Positions 10,790 through 21,529 of a stretch of 64,000 nt of DNA are shown here, in pieces. Below the pieces are notes generated by a model. That model did not search any database. It was not told the origin of the DNA and worked only from the letters and a program-made list of their open reading frames with translations. The stretch is from Tethya wilhelma (lineage: Eukaryota; Porifera; Demospongiae; Tethyida; Tethyidae). The number at the start of each line of letters is the position of its first letter. The first letter of the stretch is position 1. The position numbers and the translations under genes were made by a program. The stretch covers positions 8,092,663 to 8,156,662 of the forward strand of contig CAXIPT010000003.1 in assembly GCA_964030475.1 (NCBI GenBank). The letters run 5' to 3'.

Positions 10790-11051
10790 TTGGCAGCTCC
10801 ACAAAGTGGTATTTAGCAACACAGGAAGTAAGTTCAAACTCTCTGGTCAAAAGTATGCAAGGTATGTTCATAGGCTTTGTAGTGAAAATCGCTATCTCAG
10901 AAAAGGTAAACACTAGTTTTTCGCGACAAACGGTGAGCTATCCGGAGGTGCACGATGAGCTTGCACAGCTGGTAAAGACCACTGTGGACAAAGAGCGAAA
11001 AAAAATATTCGCAAAAAACAAATAATGAGGTCAATGTAAATGGACTATAGT
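10790..11051 (+). repeat. Dispersed repeat related to 17755-17980
   Basis: Shares CTGGTCAAAAGTATGCAAGG-like, CGACAAACGGTGAGCTATCC-like and GCAAAAAACAAATA blocks with 17755-17960. It ends in the 22-base inverted repeat 11030-11051. Both copies read similar but broken peptide sequence, so the ancestor may have been coding. Confidence 0.6.
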
Positions 11052-11060
11052 AGCTAGGAA

Positions 11061-11484
11061 AGAAGATCCAGGAGAAGGCTACTGGACTCATGGAGGTAAG
11101 TGCTTGCTAGTAAAGTGGTAGATTCTAGGTAGAGTAAGTTCTAGGAACTAAGATAAGCCTCAGAATATCCTGTATGCGATCGCGTACAGGGTGAGGCAAC
11201 ACCCACGAGCAGAAAGCTGCTCTATGTGGGCGCTTGAATTAGGCAAGCATATCAGAAGCTTTAGCTAATCTCTCTGTGCATGTGCTGTACCAAAATTCTG
11301 TGAACAAAAGCCTATAAAGCAGAAATTACACTGAATAATAATTTATTTTTAACAGCAGCTGCCTATCTCATTAATTGTATTAATTAATTAATTGCACAGC
11401 ATAGCAACTGTTCTCCGTGTTAGCAACTAAATAGAAAAGAACTAGGCTGGTATTACTGTGTATATCTCTGCAACTGAAGCAGCT
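11061..11484. other. No recognised feature
   Basis: AT-rich sequence with no ORF, repeat or RNA that I can support. Confidence 0.5.
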
Positions 11485-12232
11485 CCACCCCTCAAATTTT
11501 GCGTGGAGCATGCTGAAATGTAGTGCAACCCATCCGTGCAGTAAAAAAAATTCGCGCAAAAACGCGAATTAAACTAAAACCGCATTTTACTCCAAAAATA
11601 ATTTCCCAAACGTCAGGTTTTCTCTTGACACGTCGCATATAATTTATTTGCAGACTATAATCACTCACATTGTCATCATCAGTGAAGTCCACAAAGTCAC
11701 CAATGTGGATCTTCAAACTATCTGCTCCAACCATCACTTTGTATACGGTAGCCAGTCAAACCCTAAATCATCCATTTCACTAATCTGAACGGCTTGTCCA
11801 CGCTCCCCATAGTTGAGTTGTACGTCTTCTATAGGTACTTTGTGCTTGTTCACCTGTTATGAATAATTACGTTTGTAAAATTTTTACACACAGAATTTGC
11901 ATAATTTATACCTTCCGTAAAGCACCAGGTTGATAAGTATACTTGTCCAGATGTGGCAGAGTACCATTGGAAAACGACTGTGCATCACTCTTCAGATAAA
12001 CTCTTTTGGCCCTCTTCCAGTAATGACCATCAACGTCAATAATGTTGTACAGCAATGGTTATAAACTTTCTCACCTAAATCTTCCATGCATATGTCCTCC
12101 ACTACATATGTAGTGCACACACTCGATTTTCTGAAACCTTGTGGAGATGTCCCAGGTTGGAGCAAGTCGATTACTATACACATTCTGTTCCCTCATCAAT
12201 TTGTTGAATGATTCACATCTGTATATGCATTT
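11485..12232 (-). pseudogene. Unrecognised spliced gene fragment, probably decayed
   Basis: Minus-strand reading gives a coherent protein-like sequence: NRLAPTWDISTRFQKIECV and HYICSGGHMHG (12190-12060), then in the same frame after two stops NIIDVDGHYWKRAKRVYLK and LPHLDKYTYQPGALRK (12035-11912). A 58-base intron (11854-11911, GT...CAG) follows, then KVPIEDVQLNYGERGQAVQI and DDLGFDWLPYTK (11852-11749). A one-base shift leads to VMVGADSLKIHIGDFVDFTD, ending near GTGAGT. The amino-acid character (GDFV after a short beta-like stretch) faintly resembles the start of a BAH-like module, but I cannot name the family. Stops argue for a pseudogene, possibly from a large transposon such as a KDZ-type element. 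Confidence 0.45.
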
Positions 12233-12479
12233 TTTATATATATATATACAACTTTAAAACCTAAGTTAAAAGCAGCAAATTAATTTTAATAGAGAATAAT
12301 AAAAATAATTATATACTGTACCTCTCTGAGCTGTAGGAAGACATTGGTCCAAATATCTTCGTGCTATCCACTATATGCAAAATCAAGTGAATGTTTTGCT
12401 TTTGTAGAAGGCTCTGGATAACATTTGGCAACTCTCAATTAGCCTACAGCATATCCACAACATACCTTAAAGCACTCCT

Positions 12480-13835
12480 GTACACCGGAAAGTGTGGAGA
12501 TATAATCTGGCTGATTTTGACAGTGCAAATGACCTGATATGTGATCATAATTTGGATGAAGTTTTTGTTGATGACGACATACAAACCAGTTGGTCCAATC
12601 TCAAAAATTCATTTCTAGACATCATGGACTCTTGTATCCCGAATGGGGTTCTGCCGACTAGACACAATCTCCCTTGGTTAAACAAGGAGATTATTCAACT
12701 AATACGAAAAAGGAACCTCTCCTTTAGAAGGGCTCACAAATCTGATTCTAAGGAGGATCATGACAAATTCAAACACCTTAGAAATATTGTTGTCTCCAAG
12801 TTGAGATCAGCCAAGAAGGCCTTCTTCTCAAAATTGCAGCCTCGTAACCCTAAAGAGTTTTGGAAGCTTGTAATGTCAGTTAAATCTCACAGTTCTTCAT
12901 TTTCTCCCCTCAAGCATGGCGACGCAGAGGCTACATCAGACATTGGGAAAGCCAACATGCTTAATGAAGTTTTTGTTAACTCCTTCAACCACTCTATACC
13001 AGTGCTCGAGGTATCAGACTTACCTTCCACAGATCTGCTTGAGGTCCCTGATAGCCTGCTATGCACTGAGGATGAAGTCTTTGAAATGCTGTCTTCCTTA
13101 GACACAACAAAATCTAACGATCATGATGATATTTCTGCTAGGATGTTGAAGGAAACGGCACTCAGCATCACTCCTGCCATCACTAGGCTATTTAACATGT
13201 CCATATGTCTTGGTCAACTGCCAGATGAGTGGAAGGTGGCCAGAGTCTCTCCTGTTCCTAAATCATCGTCTCGCACTGACCCTACAAACTATCTCTTCTG
13301 TCTATATTGAGCAAACTACTCGAGAAGCACTTGAGAGACATCCTGCTTGACCATCTTACTCAACACACCCCAATATCTGCTGCTTCTACCAAGGGAAATC
13401 TTCCACATGTGCCCTGCTTGCTGCAACAAACCTCTGGCATCAGTGGTTAGACTTGGGCTTGGATGTCTGTGCAGTGTTCTTTGATTACAAGAAGGCGTTT
13501 GATTCAGTGCCACACCGGCCTCTCATTGATAAGCTTAAGGCAACTAATATCAACCCCTTCGTCCTCAGATGGATCATTGCTTACCTCACTTCTAGGTCTC
13601 AGTATGTGTGTGTGAATTGTGTTTCATCTTGCCTTCTACCTGTTGCTTCCGGTGTGCCTCATGGCTCTTTCATTGGCCCCCTGCTGTTTGTCTTCTATAT
13701 CAATGACATTGTGTCTATCCCCCTGTCGGATGGGTCCCTTTCTTTATTTGCAGATGACATCCTTCTCTACCGGCCAATCCAAAAGCCAGCTGACTACCTT
13801 CTCCTTCAATCTGACATAGATAATCTCTGTGGCTN
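12480..13835 (+). pseudogene. Non-LTR retrotransposon (LINE) reverse transcriptase, 5' truncated, cut by an assembly N
   Basis: Starts at VWRYNLADFDSAN, the linker after the endonuclease domain, and continues through [55 protein letters not shown] (RT motif A), SGVPHGSFIGPLLF (normally SGVPQGS) and LSLFADDILLY (the FADD catalytic motif). A frameshift near 13305 splits the two parts and further damage lies at 13380-13450. The frame terminates at the N at 13836 just after LCG, where the LINE at 40102 continues. CR1/L2-like by motif content. Confidence 0.9.
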
Positions 13836-13836
13836 A
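13836..13836. other. Single N, probable collapsed assembly gap
   Basis: LINE reverse transcriptase coding ends on one side and an unrelated PPxY-containing reading frame starts on the other, so adjacency is doubtful. Confidence 0.7.
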
Positions 13837-14155
13837 GATGAGAGTGCTCCTCGAATCCTACGAGCGAGAGAGGAACACTAGTCCACAGAGAGAGGATACA
13901 AGTTTTGTAGCACCTCCCCCTTACACGCCTCTCCGGGGGGAAGAGGAACTGGACCCTGATGCTGAGCTCCCCCCGTACTCTGAGAATGATTTGTTCGCCG
14001 GTTCCACATCACCCACTAGCTTAGAGAGGACTGGCAGTCCGGGACAAGTACAGTCTACCCTTTCCCCACCCCCGCCCCCAGTAGCTGATGATCAAACCGT
14101 AGAGGTGGAGCTGGAGGATGTCCCTCTCATTAGCGATGATGACGAACAAAAATGA
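13837..14155 (+). CDS. C-terminal exon of an unidentified protein with PPxY motifs
   Basis: Open frame from the N to a TGA at 14155, about 105 codons, with no similarity to mobile-element proteins. It begins AG-ATG, so either a splice acceptor or the N hides the true exon start. It is Ser/Thr/Pro/Glu-rich and contains two PY motifs, APPPYTP and LPPYSEN. These are known ligands for WW domains of NEDD4-family ubiquitin ligases. It ends in an acidic tail (PLISDDDEQK). Cytosolic tails of membrane or adaptor proteins often look like this. No canonical AATAAA was seen in the following 150 bases. Likely a real host gene whose upstream exons are lost in the assembly gap. Confidence 0.5.
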
Positions 14156-15511
14156 TAATTCACCAGCTCTAGTGCGGATTTCATAGATACACTCTCCATT
14201 ACAAGTGTTTTAGTTACTATTGGCATCTGTTTACACAATCTAAGTCTTTATTTATTGTACAATGTCATGTTTTTTATATAGTACACATAGTCTTAGAGTC
14301 AACATACCAACTGTCCCGGAACTCCCGGGACAGTCCCAGATTTGAAGCCTCTGTCCTGTGTCCTGCCCGGAAATCCAAATTTACCTGAAATATCCCAGAT
14401 TTCAGACAGAAATGCACTTTTCCCTTGGAAAATGCAACCATTTTTCTCAAAAACTTAGCTTTTGCCAACTCTATGCTGTCCTACAACTACCTAAAAAGGC
14501 TAACAAAGCAGTAATCTTCGTTTCTGAAGCGCTAGCCACGGTGAGATTGTAATTGCACTTTGTACTTTTGCAATTAAATGGGCGTGTAGACATATAAAGA
14601 GGGCGTGGCTCAAAAGTTTCGCGCACACAGTTTTAATGTCCCAAGATTTTTTAGCTGAAGGTTGGCACCTATGGAACAAACAGACAGATATGCAGACACA
14701 CAAAAGGAAATTTTTTGTGAATTTTGCAGTTTGGCAGCTTTCTGCAAAAATTTCCCCCACGAAAAAAAAACAATCTAGTAACAAACAGACACACACATAC
14801 ACACACACAGACAAATGACTACCTTAAGTCTAATCGCTTAAGTTAAAATCACTTAAGTAAAATCGCAAGTTAAGTCACCCTAAAATCACTTAAGTCAAAT
14901 CGCTTTAGTTAAATCGATTTTGCCCTCCAGGGCCACCATAGCTTAACCATCTTAAACTCTCTTTCCATAAAGACAGTGGCGTAGCCAGGGGAGGGCACCC
15001 CCTTTGTCGCCGACCGAAAGCACAAAAACCATTAATATTTGGATATATTAGTAAGCCTTTAGAATCTCTATTTCTTATACTTGTTTGTTGTTAGAAGCTA
15101 TTTTCCAAGCTCATTTGTGTCTAAGCTCTTGATAAACAAGCTTCAGAACCGTTTAAGTTCACGATCAAAAGCGCTCAGCAGCTAGCTTCCAGCAATAGTT
15201 CAAAAGTTACAATAGGGTCATTCCATGTGGAATCAACACAAAAAAATGGCGCATGTCCTCAGATTTTATTCAAACTTGGTATGCACATAGTATATCATGA
15301 GATGTAAAACCACAACAAATTTTAGGTTCTAATGTTGTATGGCTTCCGAGTTATAACAGGTTAAATTTTTGATATTTTTGCAATTTTTTACTGACTCTAT
15401 GGTACAAAATATTGTCTAGGAGAAAGATATGATGAAACCAACTAGATTTCCTAATAGCACTTGAAACAAGCTTTGAAATGATGTATTACAAGTATGTATT
15501 TGATCAACTAA
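14156..15511. other. Non-coding repeat-rich stretch
   Basis: Contains a small hairpin (TCCCGGAACTCCCGGGACAG, 14310), a degenerate 14-15 bp tandem repeat of TCACTTAAGT/AATCGCTTAAGT type at 14826-14925, and a CAGTGGCGTAGCCAGGGG terminus of a hAT-like MITE at 14976 without a visible partner. No gene supported. Confidence 0.6.
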
Positions 15512-15895
15512 GGTCAAAGGTTACAGTAACGTTTTGATTAAGTTTGTTTTTCTTCCTGTCGGGATGCGTCAATTTTCTTAATTTTTTGTTAACGTGTTCT
15601 TTAGTCACTCCTTAATACGTAGACAAAATTTTATCCTGGGCCGATAATGGGCTCCAGTGAAAAATAGCAATTTACTAGTTCAGGTTCTGAAAATTGGCTT
15701 AATAAGCACATATTCAGTGACCTAAGCAAGTAAATTGCCACATTTTACTTGAACCCATTATCGACCCAAAATAACATTTTATCTACGCATTACGGAATGA
15801 CTAAACAACCCTTAATCAAAAAATTAGGAAAATTGACCGATCCTTACAGGAGGTAAAACAAACTCAATCCTAAAGTTGCCATAACCTTTGACCTT
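15512..15895. repeat. Large palindromic element, arms about 175 bp
   Basis: The left arm (15512-15680, starting AAGGTCAAAGGTTACAGTAA) is the imperfect reverse complement of 15725-15895 (ending CATAACCTTTGACCTT), with a loop of roughly 45 bases. Consistent with a foldback/MITE element; no ORF inside. Confidence 0.8.
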
Positions 15896-16009
15896 ACTTG
15901 ATCGTCAAATCTTAATTTTTAGTCAAAGTGTTGTTTAGTCATTCCTTAATACATTTGCGCCTTTCCGTGGCGTGTTCAATAATAATAATAATACAGACAT
16001 ACAAACCAC

Positions 16010-16640
16010 TCGTTCGACACGCTTATGTGGGGCTTGCTCATGCTTGCCCCAATTATGTTGGTCACTATAAAAATCTAGACAAACAAAATTAAACCTTCAA
16101 AGTTGCTCAGAGGCTCTTACTGACAGATGACCAACTGCATGCAAGGCCTAATTAAGACTCACAAAAATTTTCCTCAGCACTCGTAGAGAGCGCTAGTGGG
16201 AAGCCACCATAGTGCTATTTTTGTTCTCTAACGTACTTCCTTCCTAACTGACTTACTTGAAAAGGATTTCCAGAGAACCAGAATGTGTTGAGCCAACTTT
16301 GACAGCACAAAGTAAGTTCTTTTCATGGATATTACATTCCTTGATACTGATTTTCATCACAATTAAATAGGCCTGAACAAAAACTAGAAAGCTTTGAAAC
16401 TTAGTGTATAAATTCATGTACTACAATGCAGCCATCTCTGTACATAAAATTCAAAGGTCATTGTCTTCCGTGTAGCATTTAGCCTCATGTAGCTAGCTGC
16501 TGGTAGACTCCACACTGTAGTGTTGAATGAACAAGTAGCAAAAAAATAAGTGGTGTAGGAATGGGCAGTACTAGTGCAGTAAAAAGTATTGGAACAAGGC
16601 AGGACATTGTCTCAATTTTGGCACATGACTACTTAATTTT
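16010..16640 (-). repeat. Inverted-repeat family element, long arm copy (outer element around Kolobok)
   Basis: Minus-strand copy of a roughly 620 bp dispersed sequence also found at 22886-23620 and 35321-35940, ending with the arm at 16530-16640 (AAGTAGTCATGTGCC...). The matching inverted arm is at 20196-20292. The 98 bases after 16640 plus 19496-19600 match the interior of the copy at 22703-22885. Confidence 0.75.
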
Positions 16641-17009
16641 TTATGCCCAACTCTTTGCCGGCAGTATATAACTTAAGTTACCTCTTTGTTGTAGTTTACT
16701 CCACTGCTTAGTTACAAGAATTGAACCAATGCAATTAACTTAAAGGGGGGCTGACATGAAAAACTGAAAAAAATATTTTTTGGTATCAAACTAGCTCAGG
16801 TGGTGTGCATTTGGAATATCAGGCTTGTTTTTTTTATTGCAAGTCTACAGTGGACAATAACCCCAAGAATTGAGCTAAAAAATCACTGCAAAATGAGATT
16901 GCAATGTATTTTCTTGATGGGCGGGGTTTACGTGTGACGTCACGAGGGGAACGAGTTCAGCGCAAAGAAGCACAAAGCATAGCCTGGTTGCTGTTTTCTA
17001 GCCCCCATA

Positions 17010-17400
17010 GTGAAGCGCTGAGTTGCTGCAGGATGTTCTAACACATATTGTAAAGATGTCAGTCTTTTTAGGTTCCCAAAGATCCTGTTATAAGTTGCAA
17101 ATGGGCAAAAAAATACAGAGAACAAGAGCAAATTGGTCAGGTCCAGCCTGAGACCATTTTGAGGTTACCTGACTCGCTTCTCTGATCAGATCTGAGGGGC
17201 ATGCAGAAGAGAAGAAGACATAAATCTGATGCCATTCCAACTATATTCCAGAGGTCCACCAAGTATCTAGTGCAAGACCAAGTTTTGAAAATGCTCAGCC
17301 TGTTGGTACTGACTATCGAAAGAGATCATCAAGCAGGCCACCAATATCCATGATGGTTCAAAGCCAAATAGTGGCAGACTCAGAGCTGCTTATGAAGAGA
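17010..17400 (+). pseudogene. THAP DNA-binding domain of the Kolobok transposase, degenerate
   Basis: The plus strand reads a THAP zinc finger: AAGCSNTYCKDVSLFRFPKD (17022), then ISCKWAKKIQRTRANWSGP. The first zinc-ligand codon is TGA instead of Cys (KR*VAAGCSNT). The C-terminal CxxH half is degenerate, and an in-frame stop precedes GMQKRRRHKSDAIPT at about 17195, a linker that matches QKRRRLKKDAVPT in the second Kolobok copy. THAP domains bind the transposon ends. Clearly dead. Confidence 0.75.
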
Positions 17401-17514
17401 GAGAGAGAAGGTAAGCCTAGTAGATCTTGCAATGCATGTATACAGGACAGAAATAGATAGCATTCAATTTTCAAGCTGGTATTACTGTGACCATGCATGT
17501 CTACTACTATAGAA

Positions 17515-17980
17515 ACTATTGTCTTTCCACGTTGACCTCGCTACTGCTGAAGAATCCTTACTAAAGTAACCACATCCGGTTCATGTTAACTACATTTTTT
17601 TGGCCGTGACCTACTGTTATATTATGACTTACACGTTGTGAAAAGCTGTGAGAAGGCTCTAGGATATACAAAGCAAGCAGCTTCTAGCAGCTATACATGC
17701 AGCAGGTAACTAAAGTAACAAAACTAGCATGTCGAGGAGCGCGTGTTTGAGCAAGGTCAAAGTGCAAAAGTTTTGTGGTCAAAAATATGCGAAGTATGCC
17801 CATACACTCTGTACAGGAATTTCCTATCTCTGAAACTGTATGCGCGATTTTTATCCAACAAACGCCAAACTATCTGGAGGTGCAGTATGAGCCCTCACAG
17901 CAAGTATGAAGTGCGGCGGACAAAGCGCTCGCGATCTATTTGCAAAAAACAAATAGCGAGGTCAACGTGGAAAGACTATA
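17515..17980 (+). repeat. Small inverted-repeat element nested in Kolobok
   Basis: TCTTTCCACGTTGACCTCGC at 17522 is complementary to GCGAGGTCAACGTGGAAAGA at 17956-17975. The interior (17755-17960) is shared with 10790-11030. Confidence 0.65.
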
Positions 17981-18160
17981 ACTGCATGGCCTTACTGGAC
18001 CGTGAACTAGAACCCACACAAGAGACAAGTATAGCATCTGAGAAAGCAGCATCCCAGCTCAAATGTGATACTGGAGTTACCCCAGAAAGGAAGGTTTCAA
18101 AGCAGCAGCAGGACAAAATTAAATCAGTTTTGTTGGTATGCGAAGCGTCACGTACTTAGC
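17981..18160 (+). pseudogene. Fragment of Kolobok transposase linker exon
   Basis: Reads LEPTQETSIASEKAASQLKC, then DTGVTPERKVSKQQQDK. This corresponds to QETSDQPQSCNQCDTGIQVT and DRKNARVQTSTRMK in the second Kolobok copy (26727-26889). It shows that both Kolobok copies encode the same protein family and that this copy has lost the catalytic exons. Confidence 0.6.
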
Positions 18161-18759
18161 ATTATACATGTTGAAAATTTTTTTGTTATATACACAATTT
18201 ACAGTCAGTGCTCCACTCTAACGTACATAGTATTTATTACTTACAGGTCTGTAGGTAAAAATTAAGCCAGATGTGCGTTCTGTTACAGAATACGTTGATG
18301 TACCTATATGAAAGCAACCATTAGACAATGTACAGAGGGAATAAACCACTCAGTTGACCCTAGCTCCTCTCAGTAACCAGTATAGGAGGGACCTCAGGTT
18401 GATAAGCCTATACTGCCATCAAAAGTCATGACATTAAATATTATCAGATTCTCGTTTGAACAATGTGGGCCATTGTTCAAGTTGTGAGACATGTTTGGAT
18501 GGTGTCACTGTTCAGGTATGTTAGTGGTGGCTAGGTACTTGAATCCAATATAAAACCCAACAGTAGCTAGATATTTTTGAGACAGCACAACTACATAGGC
18601 AACGTAACTCGTTCTGTCCTTCCTAACCACCTCCAGCAGAGTAAGTTAGCTGTCAGTAAGCAGTAAACCTGTATTGCCTGAAAAGATAATGAAAAGCAGT
18701 TAGTAAATTAATGTACAATAGCTACTTTGGTTAACTCACTCATGTCAGGGTCACCACAG

Positions 18760-19185
18760 TCACAGATATCGGTAGGTGAAGAAGCAACTTTGTATAACCC
18801 AAACATTAAGGCATACAGCACCAAACACCTCATGTTCAATTATACAATTGCCTGTATCTGATTCAGCTTCCATCTTGTCACAGAGATTTTTTTTGCAGCA
18901 CAGACAGTCCACATTGTTCTGAACACAGTGCCTGGACCATGCTGCCACCTGAGCTACAATTGTTAACATAAAATTAATATTTATAAACAAAAGGTATGAA
19001 AATTATAGCTGATACACTCACCAATCAGTGCTTCCTAGCCTATCCTGTCTTGCATCTTCGTCAGATGAATATCCAGTCTCCACAGCTAGCTGCTCCCACT
19101 TTGAAGTATGGCTCAATTCTGTGTGAGCTTCCATCACTATCTGAAGCACTGACTTGGCTTTCAAAGGGAGATGATGAATAACCAA
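18760..19185 (-). pseudogene. P2X7 receptor C-terminal-like zinc domain gene carried antisense in Kolobok
   Basis: The minus strand reads CVQNNVDCLCCKKNLCDKME, then GNCIIEHEVFGAVCLNVWVI. This Cys pattern (CLCC...C...C...H..F..VCLN.WV) is the zinc-binding P2RX7_C domain found as a standalone accessory protein in many invertebrate transposons. An upstream exon (19185-19005) is acidic/Ser-rich (SDSDGSSHRIEPYF) and ends at GTGAGT. Convergent to the transposase. The function of such proteins in transposition is unknown to me. Frame breaks in the upstream exon suggest decay. Confidence 0.6.
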
Positions 19186-19601
19186 GGCTCAAAACATTAC
19201 TGCTTGCACTGAATCATCGTTGTTGTTGTCAATAGCAGAGCTGTGGCTCTAGAAAGAGCTGTGTTCAGCCATTAGTTAGTTACTAAACGCGTAGAAACGT
19301 TCCCCCCGTGACGTCACGTAGTAGCTCCACCCAAACAGGAAATACAGAAATTTGCCTTTCCAGCTCACCTCAAATCATGCAAGTTTTTACTGCTTTAGAA
19401 TTTTTTGAGATTTTTTTGACTATTTTTCCTCTAACTTACACCACTTATAGTACATTTTGGTGAAAAAAAAATTTTGCATGTCAGCCCCCCTTTAAGTTTA
19501 ATTATAAGCTACGGTATACTATTGCATGTTAATAATTATTTGTATTATTATTACGCATTCCATTAGGATTCATGTGAGGGAGCAAGAATAAAAATGAAGT
19601 A

Positions 19602-20194
19602 CAGTCGAACCTCCGATAATGGACCCTCCCAACAGCGGACAACCTCTCTATAGTGAACAGTAGCTGTGCTCCCGGATTACTCAATACAAAAAAACCCTCC
19701 CAACAAGGGACACTTCTCGATTCCGAACAACGGACAAACTGCTGCTCCCAAACAAGCAATTATGATTGAAAAGTGCTTCTAATAGTGGACAAAAAAACAC
19801 ACCATTATTATCACTTGCATGCGCATATAATTTTGTAATGTCAGAGAAGGTGCATGCGCGCAGTCAGCTTCTGGATCTTCTAAACGGCAGGAATTCTTGA
19901 TGTCCTGGTGGAAAACAAGACCCTTGAGATGGTTGTTAACAGGGTAGTTGTCTCTCTCTTAATCAATACAGACTACAAATTGTCAATTCCATGATTATTT
20001 CCACTCTGCCTAGGAATCCTGGCACTCTAGATCTTCCATGGTACACTGCATACTGTGCATAGCTAAATATGTGCCAGAATGTCAAATAAAAGGTGTTTTA
20101 GATGAAAAATAAAAAACCTCCCAACAGAGAACAACCTCCGAATAGAGGACAAAAACCATGCTCCGAAAGTGTCCCTTGTTCGGAGGTTCGACTG
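19602..20194. mobile_element. pogo/Tigger-like non-autonomous element, TA target duplication
   Basis: Starts CAGTCGAACCTCCG (19602), ends CGGAGGTTCGACTG (20194), with TA on both sides (19600-19601, 20195-20196). Internal sequence repeats short 'aacAGNGGACAACCTC' motifs near both ends. No transposase. TA duplication and the CAGTCGAACCTC terminus place it in the Tc1/mariner-pogo group. Confidence 0.85.
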
Positions 20195-20195
20195 T

Positions 20196-20292
20196 AGTCA
20201 TGTGCCGAAATTGTCCTGCCTTGTTCCGTTACTTTTTACTGCACTAGTACTGCCCATTCCTACACCACTTATTTTTTTGTACTACTTGTAAT
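20196..20292 (+). repeat. Inverted-repeat family arm (partner of 16530-16640)
   Basis: Shares the diagnostic GGCAGTACTAGTGCAGTAAA (as its complement) with 16572-16591, a variant not seen in the other copies. The two are therefore likely the two ends of one element that was later expanded by the Kolobok and pogo insertions. Confidence 0.75.
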
Positions 20293-20299
20293 TATACAG

Positions 20300-20990
20300 A
20301 CAAGCAAACAATAAAGACATTGTATTTAAGAATTGTCAGACCAGATCTTGGGTATGCTTGTCAGGTGTGGGACCCTCATCTTGAGAAGGACAAGAATGCA
20401 TTGGAGAAAGTTCAGAAGTTTGCATGCAAGTAACACTATAGCCTCGTACCCAGGCTCCAGGGAGGGGGGGAAAAATGAGCCTGGTACACACCGTTTGCGC
20501 ATGCGCTAATTAAAATTTGAAAATCCATGTGTTTTAAGGAAATAACGACTCACAATTGTGAGCGTAACACTTGATGACGCATGCAGCCTAGGCAAAGCCA
20601 GGTAACTAGGTAAATCATTGTAAACAACACAGTAATGATTACTGGGTCGAACAAGCAGTCTAACAGGTAAAACTATCAAACTATGTTACTGTACAGCTAG
20701 TATTCTTACCACCCTGACTTTCCTCATACCTAAGTGAGACAGGATAAGTTAGTACATAGATATCAGTGGTTAGTATTTTCTGTACAACTGAGTCTGAAGT
20801 TGCTATTTGCTGCAGATTTTTGTAAGGAGGTAGCCTTTATGCTCACACTAACCAATACCTGCACTCCTTCCTTTCCAAGCACTGTTTCTTTATGGAACAA
20901 GCTACCACAAGAGACTGTCAATGCCACCTCAATTAACTCTTTTGAAAACTCACTCTCTCTGTCCTCACCCACTATGCCATGATAATTAAT
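20300..20990 (+). pseudogene. LINE reverse transcriptase C-terminal fragments, interrupted
   Basis: 20305-20432 reads RIVRPDLGYACQVWDPHLEK and NALEKVQKFACK, the post-RT region of LINEs. 20734-20982 reads the extreme C-terminus (CTPSFPSTVSLWNKLPQET, then SINSFENSLS). The 300 bases between (20435-20730, starting CACTATAGCCTCGTACCCAG) look like an inserted repeat. A-rich sequence near 21110 may be the 3' tail. Confidence 0.7.
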
Positions 20991-21148
20991 TTTAATGATA
21001 TGTAACTGATGTTTTACTTCACTTTAACATGTTTGTGTCTGGATGTACACTCGTACTAGCCTATTATATTTGTGTTACTTGTGAATCCATTGCTTCAATG
21101 CATGATAGAAAAAAACTACAACCAAGTATTTACCCACATGTTTAAAGT

Positions 21149-21529
21149 CAGGGTTCTACCTAGGAATTTATGTTTGGGAAAGCTTTGACTCGGGCTATGC
21201 CCTGAGCAGAATGGTCCAGGGGTCCTCTCCCAGAAAATTTTTCATTTTAGACTTAATTTTGAACAAGAATAAAGGTCGTTATATTCTTTTTTGCTTTTGC
21301 TTTGCTTATTCTTGTTTTGCTTTAAGTGTTTGTAGTGATCTATATAATTTCTTCTAGAGTTTCATCCTGTAATCATGCAGACTTCCCAAAAAATATACTT
21401 TGGCAGACATAATCATGTCAATGGTAGTTAGCTCACGGTGTAGCGTACTACCATGCAGTTAGGGAGGGAGTGAAGTTGGGGCAGAAGATTCCCCCCTGCC
21501 CTCCCCACCCCCCACTGGATAGAACCCTG
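21149..21529. mobile_element. MITE with CAGGGTTCTA termini and 5-bp target duplication
   Basis: CAGGGTTCTACCTAG at the left and TAGAACCCTG at the right, flanked by AAAGT on both sides. 381 bases, no ORF. Confidence 0.8.

Larger units (their letters stand above)
16744..19491 (+). mobile_element. Kolobok-like DNA transposon remnant, TTAA target duplication
   Basis: Terminal inverted repeats AGGGGGGCTGACATG (16744) and CATGTCAGCCCCCCT (ending 19491) are flanked on both sides by TTAA (16740-16743 and 19492-19495). TTAA target duplication with a THAP-domain transposase is the Kolobok signature. Inside are a THAP pseudogene (plus), a small MITE (about 17515-17980), a short transposase exon (about 17980-18160) and an antisense P2X7-C-like gene. 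The catalytic core is deleted. Confidence 0.85.

Noticed and set aside
16011..16060. GTGGGGCTTGCTCATGCTTG-type motif also at 39850 and 38260, considered as a regulatory element
   Set aside because: The 38260 copy is within Helitron coding sequence; too short and degenerate to support function.
17760..17960. Zinc-finger-like reading of the repeat shared with 10.8 kb
   Set aside because: Frames are broken in both copies and no Cys/His spacing fits a known finger.
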